Shown here: piece by piece, positions 1 to 5,322 of the stretch
Numbering within the stretch: position 1 is the stretch's first letter
Layout: each line of letters starts with the position of its first letter
Assembly: GCA_002727235.1 (NCBI GenBank)
Contig: PBWL01000015.1
Span: 23,911 to 29,232, forward strand
DNA: 5,322 nt
Reading direction: 5' to 3'
Source of the DNA: Acidimicrobiaceae bacterium
Lineage (GTDB): Bacteria; Actinomycetota; Acidimicrobiia; Acidimicrobiales; Ilumatobacteraceae
The notes under the pieces: generated by a model
The model's input: only the letters and a program-made list of their open reading frames with translations
Told to the model about the DNA's origin: nothing
Database searches by the model: none
Translations under genes and position numbers: made by a program

Positions 1-396
1 GTAGGCCTTTTCGCGAAGGTCGGACTCTTCCTTCTTGGTGTTGATCTTGAACATCGACCGCCAATAGCCGGCAGACGTTGTGGTGTGCGCACCAACCATC
101 ACGTTTTCGAGGACGGTAAGGCCTTTCCACAATGCCAAGTTCTGGAAGGTTCGATATGCACCTACCTCACAAATCTCGTGCGCTTGCAGAGCCAAAAGAT
201 CTTGACCCTCAAATTCGACCGAACCTTCGGTCGGGTCATAAATGCGGCTCACGACGTTGAACAACGTCGTCTTACCGGCCCCATTGGGACCGATCAAACC
301 ACAGATCTGGCCTTTCTCGACATCGAACGATGCAGAGTCGAGAGCGGTAATTCCCCCGAACTTCACCGTGATGTCACGAACAGACAACTGCGACAT
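1..396 (-). CDS. livG: Branched-chain amino acid ABC transporter ATP-binding protein, LivG type (partial, N-terminal 132 residues)
   Basis: This is the cytoplasmic ATPase subunit of an ABC importer of the branched-chain amino acid/amide (HAAT) type; its partners would be LivF, LivH, LivM and a binding protein, none of which is in the window. The ATG at 396-394 begins MSQLSVRDITVKFGG, the usual LivG opening with an aromatic A-loop position (F13). The Walker A motif GPNGAGKTT is at residues 36-44 and the Q-loop RTFQN has its Gln at residue 85. GLTVLENVMVGAH at about 92-104 is characteristic of LivG rather than LivF. The signature motif, Walker B and H-loop lie beyond the window edge. A purine-rich GGGGGAG sits 10 bases before the ATG, supporting this start. 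The family call is secure from motifs. The substrate is inferred, since LivG-like proteins also serve urea, amide or aromatic acid importers. Confidence 0.9.
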   Translation of the reverse strand, partial: MSQLSVRDITVKFGGITALDSASFDVEKGQICGLIGPNGAGKTTLFNVVSRIYDPTEGSVEFEGQDLLALQAHEICEVGAYRTFQNLALWKGLTVLENVMVGAHTTTSAGYWRSMFKINTKKEESDLREKAY

Positions 397-406
397 GAAA
401 TCTGTA

Positions 407-414
407 CTCCCCCT
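407..414 (-). promoter_or_regulatory. Ribosome binding site of the livG-type gene
   Basis: The minus strand reads AGGGGGAG here. The GGAG core ends 10 bases before the ATG at 396, a slightly long but workable spacing. It fixes the start of the transporter gene, and it lies only six bases downstream of the perfect dyad at 421-446, so a structure formed there would stand next to the ribosome site. Confidence 0.6.
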
Positions 415-420
415 AGTAAG

Positions 421-446
421 GCCTTTGGTCACGGACGACCAAAGGC
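421..446. repeat. Perfect 10 bp inverted repeat in the livG leader (hairpin or operator)
   Basis: GCCTTTGGTC at 421-430 and its exact complement GACCAAAGGC at 437-446 are separated by six bases. In RNA this forms a 10 bp hairpin with a six-base loop; as DNA it is a dyad typical in size of a repressor operator. On the minus strand it lies between the weak -10-like element at 457-462 and the ribosome binding site at 407-414. No T-run follows on either strand, so it is not a classical intrinsic terminator. The symmetry is seen directly; the role (operator, 5' leader hairpin, or U-less terminator of the upstream tRNA transcript) is undecided. Confidence 0.6.
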
Positions 447-456
447 GTTCCGGAAA

Positions 457-462
457 ATCATA
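457..462 (-). promoter_or_regulatory. Possible -10 element for the livG-type gene
   Basis: The minus strand reads TATGAT, five of six matches to TATAAT. The hexamers 16-18 bases upstream are T-rich (such as TCTTTT) and match TTGACA poorly, so this would be a promoter with a weak -35 box or an activator-dependent one. Its start point would fall near 450, directly before the dyad at 421-446. The match is short and could be chance. Confidence 0.25.
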
Positions 463-509
463 GACAAGACGACCCTCCAAAAAGAAATCATTGGTGGCAA
501 TTGTCACAT

Positions 510-550
510 CGTCACGCAGTGATCGGCTGCGGCGCGTCACTCAGCGATCA
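510..550. repeat. Imperfect 16 bp direct repeat with a bulged inverted repeat
   Basis: CGTCACGCAGTGATCG at 510-525 recurs as CGTCACTCAGCGATCA at 535-550, with 13 of 16 positions identical. The first copy contains the short palindrome TCAC-GCA-GTGA. Parts of the two copies also face each other: GATCGGCTG at 521-529 can pair with CAGCGATC at 542-549 with one bulged G and a 12-base loop. The element begins 22 bases past the 3' end of the CAT tRNA, so it could help end or process the tRNA transcript. No T-run accompanies it. Apart from this, the dyad at 421-446 and the weak -10 box, I see nothing in 397-571. Confidence 0.3.
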
Positions 551-571
551 TTGTCCAGACTTCCTGCGCTG

Positions 572-644
<73 letters not shown>

Positions 645-649
645 TAATG

Positions 650-679
650 ACGGACGGGGCCCCGAAGGACCCCGCCCGT
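650..679 (-). other. 13 bp hairpin with C(UUCG)G tetraloop between the two tRNA genes
   Basis: Minus-strand bases 679-667 pair with 662-650 around the loop TTCG (666-663), closed by C-G, the exceptionally stable UUCG context. Two positions, 654-675 and 660-669, are G·U wobbles in minus-strand RNA but would be A·C mismatches in plus-strand RNA, so the structure suits the tRNA transcript's direction. Its first base is the A of the encoded CCA of tRNA-Asn, and its last base lies five bases before the CAT tRNA. There is no U-tract, so a terminator is only one possibility; a processing punctuation hairpin or RNase barrier fits equally well. Confidence 0.7.
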
Positions 680-754
680 GGCTCCGGGAGCAGGGCTCGA
701 ACCTGCGACCCGCTGATTAACAGTCAGCTGCTCTGCCAACTGAGCTATCCCGGA
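679..754 (-). tRNA. tRNA-Asn (GTT anticodon) with encoded CCA
   Basis: A canonical cloverleaf reads on the minus strand. The acceptor TCCGGGA (748-754) pairs perfectly with TCCCGGA (683-689), the D arm is GCTC/GAGC (730-745), the anticodon stem GCTGA/TCAGC (712-728) is perfect, and the loop CTGTTAA (717-723) gives anticodon GTT (719-721). The T arm is at 690-706 with loop TTCGAGC. The discriminator is G73 (682), the expected asparagine identity base. CCA is genomically encoded at 681-679, unlike in its neighbour. The gene decodes AAC and AAU codons. It is the first tRNA behind the promoter at 768-796 and is probably transcribed with the CAT tRNA 34 bases on. Confidence 0.97.
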
Positions 755-767
755 ATTACCGTCTCGA

Positions 768-796
768 ATCTTATCGCTCTCTCACCTCGCTGTCAC
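768..796 (-). promoter_or_regulatory. Sigma-70-type promoter of the tRNA pair
   Basis: The minus strand has GTGACA (796-791, five of six to TTGACA) and TAAGAT (773-768, four of six to TATAAT) separated by exactly 17 bases. The start point is predicted near 761, about six bases before tRNA-Asn, a very short leader as is common for tRNA genes. The promoter lies in the 85 bp between the sigma gene stop and tRNA-Asn, so the tRNAs need not depend on read-through. It is recognised by pattern only. Confidence 0.55.
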
Positions 797-839
797 CAAG
801 GGTCGGCTCTGGTGCGGCGATTTGTCCTGCGAATCTCAA

Positions 840-2078
840 CTACTGCAAAAACTCGCGAAGACGTTCGGCCATCAGCGGTGAGCGCAACCTCGCAAGAGTC
901 TTCGCCTCAATCTGTCGGATGCGCTCACGGGTAACACCCAGTTCGGCACCGACCTCTTCAAGCGTGCGAGGTCGATCGAGCCCGAGACCGAAGCGCATCT
1001 GCACAATCTCCCGCTCACGTTCACCGAGGCTGTCAAGAAGTTCAACGATCTTTGACTCAAGGTCAAGCACCTCAACTTGAGAAGCGGGACCAGCCACATC
1101 GTCGGCAACGAAGTCACCAAGTTCGGCGTCATCTCCATCACCCACTGGCGAATCAAGCGAAAGGGGCTCTTGCGACCAGCGCAACAATTCGGAGACCCGA
1201 TCTTCTGGCATGTGCAAGCTTTCAGCAAGCTCCGGTACCGTTGGTTCACGCCGGAACTCCTGAAGGAACTCTCGACGTCCTCTCAGCAAACGGTTGAGGT
1301 GCTCGACCATGTGCACCGGTATGCGGATAGTTCGAGATTGATCGGCGATCGACCGTGTGACCGCTTGGCGTATCCACCATGTCGCATACGTCGAGAATTT
1401 GAAGCCCTTTGCGTAATCGAACTTCTCGACTGCTTTCATCAAACCGAGATTTCCCTCTTGAATGAGGTCAAGAAGTTGAACTCCCCTGTTGGTGTATCGC
1501 TTTGCGATTGAGACCACCAAACGGAGGTTTGCTTGAGTCAGTGCATGACGGGCACGCTGCCCTCGTGACACTTGCCGCAGCAACTGGCGTCGCTCCGTAT
1601 CGTCAACAGCGCCGGCATCGATAGTGGCTGCAGCCTCAATGCCTTCGGCTACTAGGCGCGCCAAGTGGCGCTCTTCGTCGGCATTCAACAGGTCAACGCG
1701 GCCGATCTCTTGCAAATACATCCGCATTCCGTCGCCCGCAGTGACATCGCCACTAGTCGTGCGGCGCCCCCTATTGACCCTAGGAATGCCCGCCGTGTCA
1801 TCCATCTGCCGGCGACGCCGACGTCCCGATGCCGGGGTTGCATCGTGGTCTGCATCAACCTCGACGGCATCATCAATTTCGATTCCCAGTTTGGCGAGTG
1901 CGTCACTCACCGAAATGAGCACATCAGTAGTGAGTTCGACATCTCGAACGACATGCGCAACATCTTCAGCATGAACAAACCCTTGAGTTCGTCCCCGGGC
2001 AACTAACGCCTGCCAGTCGTGGTCAACCACTCCGGGTAACGCAAGAACGGCTGGAGATTCATCTTCACGAGGCTCCAT
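840..2078 (-). CDS. rpoD: Principal RNA polymerase sigma factor, sigma-70 group 1 (RpoD/SigA/HrdB type)
   Basis: This is the 412-residue primary sigma factor that directs RNA polymerase to housekeeping promoters. A region 1.1-like domain is at about 20-70 ([16 protein letters not shown]), followed by an acidic and Arg-rich linker with five consecutive Arg at 86-90. Region 1.2 starts at about 117 with MRMYLQEIG, and the non-conserved insert is short, as in actinobacteria. Regions 2.1-2.4 span about 178-258, including [31 protein letters not shown], the aromatic melting motif [11 protein letters not shown] and the -10-reading helix. Region 3 spans about 259-335 and region 4 about 341-402, with helix-turn-helix [20 protein letters not shown] for the -35 box. 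Region 1.1 and these motifs mark a group 1 sigma rather than an alternative one. The ATG at 2078 is chosen over an in-frame start at 2222 because of the AGGAGG six bases upstream and because the longer form would overlap dnaG by 158 bp. Confidence 0.95.
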   Translation of the reverse strand: MEPREDESPAVLALPGVVDHDWQALVARGRTQGFVHAEDVAHVVRDVELTTDVLISVSDALAKLGIEIDDAVEVDADHDATPASGRRRRRQMDDTAGIPRVNRGRRTTSGDVTAGDGMRMYLQEIGRVDLLNADEERHLARLVAEGIEAAATIDAGAVDDTERRQLLRQVSRGQRARHALTQANLRLVVSIAKRYTNRGVQLLDLIQEGNLGLMKAVEKFDYAKGFKFSTYATWWIRQAVTRSIADQSRTIRIPVHMVEHLNRLLRGRREFLQEFRREPTVPELAESLHMPEDRVSELLRWSQEPLSLDSPVGDGDDAELGDFVADDVAGPASQVEVLDLESKIVELLDSLGEREREIVQMRFGLGLDRPRTLEEVGAELGVTRERIRQIEAKTLARLRSPLMAERLREFLQ

Positions 2079-3822
2079 CGGAAACCTCCTCGCGTTCGAT
2101 AAGCCAACCCAATAACCACTCGGCCGCATCTTCGGCTCGGTGTGGATCTTGCAAGTCCTCGACAAGTCGACGAGCCTGCGCATCACTTGCGATCCTCTCG
2201 GAATCGGCACCTGGAATGACACGCCTCAACTCACGTCGCACTGCTGCCGCAATGAGAACACGAGCCTCCATCGGGGCATCAACCTCGACATCAACAATTG
2301 CGGCCCGCTCGACAACATCTCGCGCCTGACCATCAAGGCGTTCAAGCACGATCTCAAGGTCACCGTCTGACTCGACCAAGGCTTCAAAAGCCTGCCGATT
2401 CGCTGTATCGGAAAACAGTGGCCCCGCCAGCCACGGCGCCACTGCGTCCCAATCTTGAACGAGCACTGCAAGCACGGCGAACTCTGCGTTATCGCGAGGA
2501 GCATTTCGTAGACGGGACGCCGGCACTATGAGCGCAGGCGCACGACCTCCCTGCTCGGCGACAAGCACCAAGTCATGTACCGGCAAGTCAAGACGAGTCG
2601 CGACTTCACCCGCGTACAACTTGCGAACATTGACGTTGGGATGCTCATTCACCACCGCCATTGCGCTTTCAGCTGCTCTAGTTCGATGTTCGGGAGTATC
2701 TGACGGCATCGTTGCGAGCACCCTGTCGATTCGGAAGGCAAGAAAGGGAGACGCCTGCTCGATCGCTAACGGAAGCGACTCAGGATCTGACTGAGCGAGA
2801 TCACCAGGGTCTTTACCACCTAAAAGCTTCGCTACGGAAACCTCGATGTCGTATTTTCGCTCCCACTCGTAAAAACGTTCGGCCGCCCCTTGACCTGCTG
2901 CGTCGGCATCGAATGCGAGCACGACACGCGAGGTGTAGCGCTTCAACAACTTCACGTGCTCTTCGGTGAACGCCGTCCCGCAAGTCGCAACCGCAGTTGG
3001 TACCCCGCAGCGATGAAATCCGATCACGTCGGTATACCCCTCGCAAACCACGGCGAGGTTCTGACGAACGATTTCACCTTTCGCCCAGTTGAGGCCATAT
3101 AACACCCGAGACTTCGTATAGATCGGTGTCTCGGGTGAGTTCTTGTATTTCGCAGGGTCAGTTGAACCCGGCAAAATACGTCCCCCAACCGCCACCGGGT
3201 CGCCACTGTCGTTCATGATCGGAAACACAACGCGTCCACGCAGCGCGTCTTGCATACGGTTGCGTCGGTTCCTAAATGCAAGACCGACATCGTCGAGAAC
3301 TTTCTCTTCGACACCTGCCTGAGACGCCAGTGCGTCCCATTCATCGGGTGCCCAGCCGATGCGAAACTGGCGAGCAATTTCACCGTCGATACCTCGAGAG
3401 CGAAGGTAATCTCGCGCGGGCCGAGCATCGGGAGCGGTTAGTAATCGTTGGTGGTACCACTCGACAGCGGTCTCCATGCCCTCAATTAAGCGTTTGCGAC
3501 GAGCCCGATCTTTCGACTGTCCAGTGGACGTGTAATTGAGCTGAATGCCGGCTTTTGCGGCCAGAAATTCGACTGATCCGATGAAATCGACGTGCTCGGT
3601 TTGTTGCACAAATGTGAATATGTCTCCTGATGCGTCGCACCCGAAGCACTTATAACGGCCGGTCTCTTCACGAACGTTGAACGAAGGGGTCTTCTCGCCG
3701 TGGAACGGGCAGAGGCCGACCCAATTCCGACCCGTTCGCCGCAGCTGCACGCGCTGGCCGACAACATCGACGATCGAGACCGTTGCGCGAACGCGGTCAA
3801 TGTCGTCGTCGGATATAGCCAC
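2065..3822 (-). CDS. dnaG: DNA primase DnaG
   Basis: This 585-residue primase makes the RNA primers for lagging-strand synthesis and works with the replicative helicase at the fork. The N-terminal CHC2 zinc domain is complete: C38 and H41 ([11 protein letters not shown]) with C59 and C62 ([10 protein letters not shown]). The RNA-polymerase core spans about 110-370. Within it the TOPRIM fold carries catalytic E261 in CEGYTD and the acidic pair D305/D307 in LAFDADAAG, and GKDPGD at 336-341 matches the conserved late metal-binding motif. The divergent C-terminal part (about 440-585) is where helicase interaction is expected. Length is normal for the family. The start is GTG at 3822; no other start codon lies between it and the next upstream in-frame stop. 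No convincing ribosome site precedes it. The stop codon lies inside the sigma gene. Confidence 0.96.
   Translation of the reverse strand: MAISDDDIDRVRATVSIVDVVGQRVQLRRTGRNWVGLCPFHGEKTPSFNVREETGRYKCFGCDASGDIFTFVQQTEHVDFIGSVEFLAAKAGIQLNYTSTGQSKDRARRKRLIEGMETAVEWYHQRLLTAPDARPARDYLRSRGIDGEIARQFRIGWAPDEWDALASQAGVEEKVLDDVGLAFRNRRNRMQDALRGRVVFPIMNDSGDPVAVGGRILPGSTDPAKYKNSPETPIYTKSRVLYGLNWAKGEIVRQNLAVVCEGYTDVIGFHRCGVPTAVATCGTAFTEEHVKLLKRYTSRVVLAFDADAAGQGAAERFYEWERKYDIEVSVAKLLGGKDPGDLAQSDPESLPLAIEQASPFLAFRIDRVLATMPSDTPEHRTRAAESAMAVVNEHPNVNVRKLYAGEVATRLDLPVHDLVLVAEQGGRAPALIVPASRLRNAPRDNAEFAVLAVLVQDWDAVAPWLAGPLFSDTANRQAFEALVESDGDLEIVLERLDGQARDVVERAAIVDVEVDAPMEARVLIAAAVRRELRRVIPGADSERIASDAQARRLVEDLQDPHRAEDAAEWLLGWLIEREEVSDGAS
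2085..2090 (-). promoter_or_regulatory. Shine-Dalgarno site of the sigma gene, inside dnaG
   Basis: A perfect AGGAGG lies six bases before the ATG at 2078 and within the final codons of dnaG. It decides the sigma start and means that ribosomes ending dnaG pass over the site, which favours coupled translation of primase and sigma factor. Confidence 0.85.
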
Positions 3823-3837
3823 ACTGAGGAATCTAGT

Positions 3838-3872
3838 TCTCGGCGCACACCGAGATGCCGCAGTGAGGCATC
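3838..3872 (-). other. Two abutting hairpins in the ppdK-dnaG gap
   Basis: The 78 bp gap holds two short perfect inverted repeats. GATGCC (3854-3859) pairs with GGCATC (3867-3872) around seven bases. TCTCGG (3838-3843) pairs with CCGAGA (3850-3855) around six bases. They share bases 3854-3855, so both cannot form at full length together. Neither has a U-tract. They may end or stabilise the ppdK message or act on the dnaG leader, since the second hairpin ends 15 bases before the GTG. The pairing is seen directly; function is unknown. Confidence 0.45.
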
Positions 3873-3900
3873 ACCCCCGCAGACGGCTCTTGCACCTAGC

Positions 3901-5322
3901 TCACTTTTGGCTGTCGCTCGCACCGATGATCGCTTGCGCAGCAGCAAGACGAGCGATCGGCACACGGAATGGCGAGCAGCTCACGTAGTCGAGCCCGACC
4001 CGTGAGAAGAGTTCAATCGACTCCGGATCGCCACCGTGCTCACCACACACACCGAGTTTGAGCGCAGGTTTGACCGAGCGTCCACGCTCGGAACCCATCT
4101 TCACGAGATCACCCACACCGCTTTGGTCGATGGTGTCAAATGGATTGCGCTTCAACAGTCCCTGCTCGAGGTAAGCCGGCATCATTCGGCTCTCGACATC
4201 GTCTCGGCTGAAACCGAATGCGAGCTGTGTTAGGTCGTTGGTACCGAATGAGAAGAAATCAGCTTCCTCAGCAATTTCATCTGCCCGCACTGCGGCACGA
4301 GGAGTTTCAATCATGGTGCCAATCGTGATCTTCGGCTTACCTCTCATTCCCTTGAGGGCGGCGTCGATCTCCGCTTGTACCCACGAGCGGGCAAGCCCGA
4401 GCTCTTCACGAGTCACCGTCAGCGGGATCATGACCTCGACGACTGGGTTTCCGCCCTTGGCACGAAGCTTCTTGGCTGCGTCGAGGAGGGCACGGACCTG
4501 CATTGCATACAGACCGGGTTTGATCACTCCCAGCCGAACACCACGGGTTCCGATCATCGGGTTGTGCTCGGCCCAACTCTCGGCGGCGTCGAGCAACTCG
4601 CGCTCGCGCTTTGAAAGACCTTTCTTTGCTTCTTTCACTCTAAGTTCTTCAACCGACGGCAAGAATTCATGAAGGGGAGGATCGAGAAGGCGAATCGTTA
4701 CTGGGAGCCCATCCATTGCTTTCAAGATGTCTTCGAAGTCGGCCTGCTGGGCGATACGCAGTTGCTCGAGGGCAGCCGCCTCTTTCTTTGGCGTATTCGC
4801 AAGGATCATTGCACGAACGATCGGCAAGCGATCTGGAGCAAGAAACATGTGCTCGGTACGGCACAGTCCGATGCCTTCAGCACCGTTGCCACGTGCGACC
4901 TTCGCGTCAGCGCCAGTGTCAGCATTTGCGCGGACAGCCATCTTCCCTTTACGGATGGTGTCGGCCCACTTCAGCACTGTCTCGTACTCGGCTGGCGGCT
5001 TCGCAGCAGCAAGTTCAAGCGCGCCAACCATGACCTCGCCCGATGTGCCATCGATCGAAATGACGTCACCCTGCGAAATTGTTGTCGATCCGACAGAGAA
5101 TGACTTCCCAGAGATTTTGACGGCGTCAGCACCAACGACTGCCGGCGTTCCCCAACCACGGGCCACCACGGCCGCGTGGCTAACAAGTCCGCCGCGAGCG
5201 GTGAGGATGCCTTGGGCGACCATCATGCCGTGCACGTCTTCAGGGCTCGTCTCATTTCGAACCAAGACGACCTTTTCACCCTTCTTTGCTGCAGTCTCAG
5301 CATCATCAGCAGTGAAATACGC
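3901..5322 (-). CDS. ppdK: Pyruvate, phosphate dikinase (partial, C-terminal 473 residues)
   Basis: The cytoplasmic enzyme interconverts pyruvate, ATP and phosphate with PEP, AMP and pyrophosphate. The frame is open to the window edge, so the N-terminal ATP-grasp half is missing; full-length PPDK is about 880 residues. Numbering within the fragment, the swivelling phosphohistidine domain (about 1-95) has GGLVSHAAVVARG with catalytic H49. The PEP/pyruvate barrel follows with R131 (VRANADT), R155 (LCRTEHMF), R211 (IRLLDPPLHEF), E339 (GTMIETPRA), N362 (FGTNDLTQ) and the catalytic C426 in GVCGEHGGDPES. LDPPLHEFLP and the final CGEHGG separate PPDK from PEP synthase and PTS enzyme I. The residue two before the catalytic His is Val47 rather than the usual Thr, and the common GKCCV after it reads GTPAVV. 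All catalytic residues visible are intact. It ends 78 bp before dnaG. Confidence 0.95.
   Translation of the reverse strand, partial: AYFTADDAETAAKKGEKVVLVRNETSPEDVHGMMVAQGILTARGGLVSHAAVVARGWGTPAVVGADAVKISGKSFSVGSTTISQGDVISIDGTSGEVMVGALELAAAKPPAEYETVLKWADTIRKGKMAVRANADTGADAKVARGNGAEGIGLCRTEHMFLAPDRLPIVRAMILANTPKKEAAALEQLRIAQQADFEDILKAMDGLPVTIRLLDPPLHEFLPSVEELRVKEAKKGLSKRERELLDAAESWAEHNPMIGTRGVRLGVIKPGLYAMQVRALLDAAKKLRAKGGNPVVEVMIPLTVTREELGLARSWVQAEIDAALKGMRGKPKITIGTMIETPRAAVRADEIAEEADFFSFGTNDLTQLAFGFSRDDVESRMMPAYLEQGLLKRNPFDTIDQSGVGDLVKMGSERGRSVKPALKLGVCGEHGGDPESIELFSRVGLDYVSCSPFRVPIARLAAAQAIIGASDSQK

Noticed and set aside
85..522. A plus-strand open frame of 145 codons opposite livG and its leader.
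   Set aside because: It is antisense to clear LivG coding sequence with a Walker A motif and matches no recognisable family.
797..839. A terminator for the sigma gene: CACCA and TGGTG can pair downstream of the stop.
   Set aside because: The stem is only five pairs with an 11-base loop, has no T-run and overlaps the tRNA promoter; it is not better than chance.
647..934. A plus-strand open frame of 95 codons.
   Set aside because: It runs through the antisense of tRNA-Asn and the end of the sigma gene; its residues are the translation of tRNA complement.
2079..2222. A 48-residue N-terminal extension of the sigma factor from an in-frame ATG at 2222.
   Set aside because: It would lie wholly within dnaG, shows no sigma-like sequence, and the ATG at 2078 has a perfect AGGAGG at ideal spacing.
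3486..3965. A minus-strand frame of 159 codons bridging the ppdK end and dnaG start, considered as a small gene in the gap.
   Set aside because: It overlaps the conserved dnaG zinc domain and the ppdK C-terminus in another frame and has no family features.
4238..4672. A plus-strand Ser/Arg-rich frame of 144 codons.
   Set aside because: It is the antisense shadow of the PPDK barrel, including the E339 and R211 motifs.
5209..5265. A start of the PPDK-like gene at TTG 5265 within the window.
   Set aside because: The frame stays open with PPDK-like sequence to the window edge, and the protein would lack its whole ATP-grasp half; it is an internal Leu codon.

Overview
The window looks like ordinary chromosomal housekeeping DNA from an actinobacterium. 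The sigma factor, primase and dikinase read like members of the Acidimicrobiia or a related lineage of moderate GC. That placement rests on protein style only, because no search was run. Every supported gene lies on the minus strand. No mobile element, CRISPR array, prophage or clear new system is visible, and the plus-strand open frames are shadows of the minus-strand genes.

Read in the direction of transcription (high to low coordinates), the window opens inside ppdK, pyruvate phosphate dikinase (3901-5322, C-terminal 473 residues). A 78 bp gap with two abutting hairpins follows. Next is dnaG, the replication primase (2065-3822), whose end overlaps the start of the principal sigma factor gene, rpoD/sigA type (840-2078). 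The overlap is 14 bp and a strong Shine-Dalgarno sequence lies inside dnaG, so the pair is very probably co-transcribed and translationally coupled. This is the core of the macromolecular-synthesis arrangement, in which primase and principal sigma factor are made together; ppdK is a known companion of this cluster in some bacteria.

Beyond the sigma gene, a good sigma-70-type promoter (768-796) precedes two tRNA genes. These are tRNA-Asn(GTT) with an encoded CCA end, and a CAT-anticodon tRNA that resembles the minor isoleucine tRNA (lysidine-modified, reading AUA) more than an elongator methionine tRNA. A stable hairpin with a C(UUCG)G loop fills the spacer between them.

The 175 bp between the second tRNA and the last gene hold imperfect repeats, a weak -10-like element and a perfect 10 bp dyad just upstream of the ribosome binding site. 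The last gene is a livG-type ATP-binding subunit of a branched-chain amino acid ABC transporter (1-396, N-terminal 132 residues), which runs out of the window.

The points most worth a second look are: a Thr-to-Val change two residues before the catalytic His of PPDK, the site where the regulatory protein PDRP acts in other PPDKs; the identity of the CAT tRNA; the strand-specific UUCG hairpin; the dyad before livG; and the dnaG start, a GTG with no visible ribosome binding site behind tandem hairpins.
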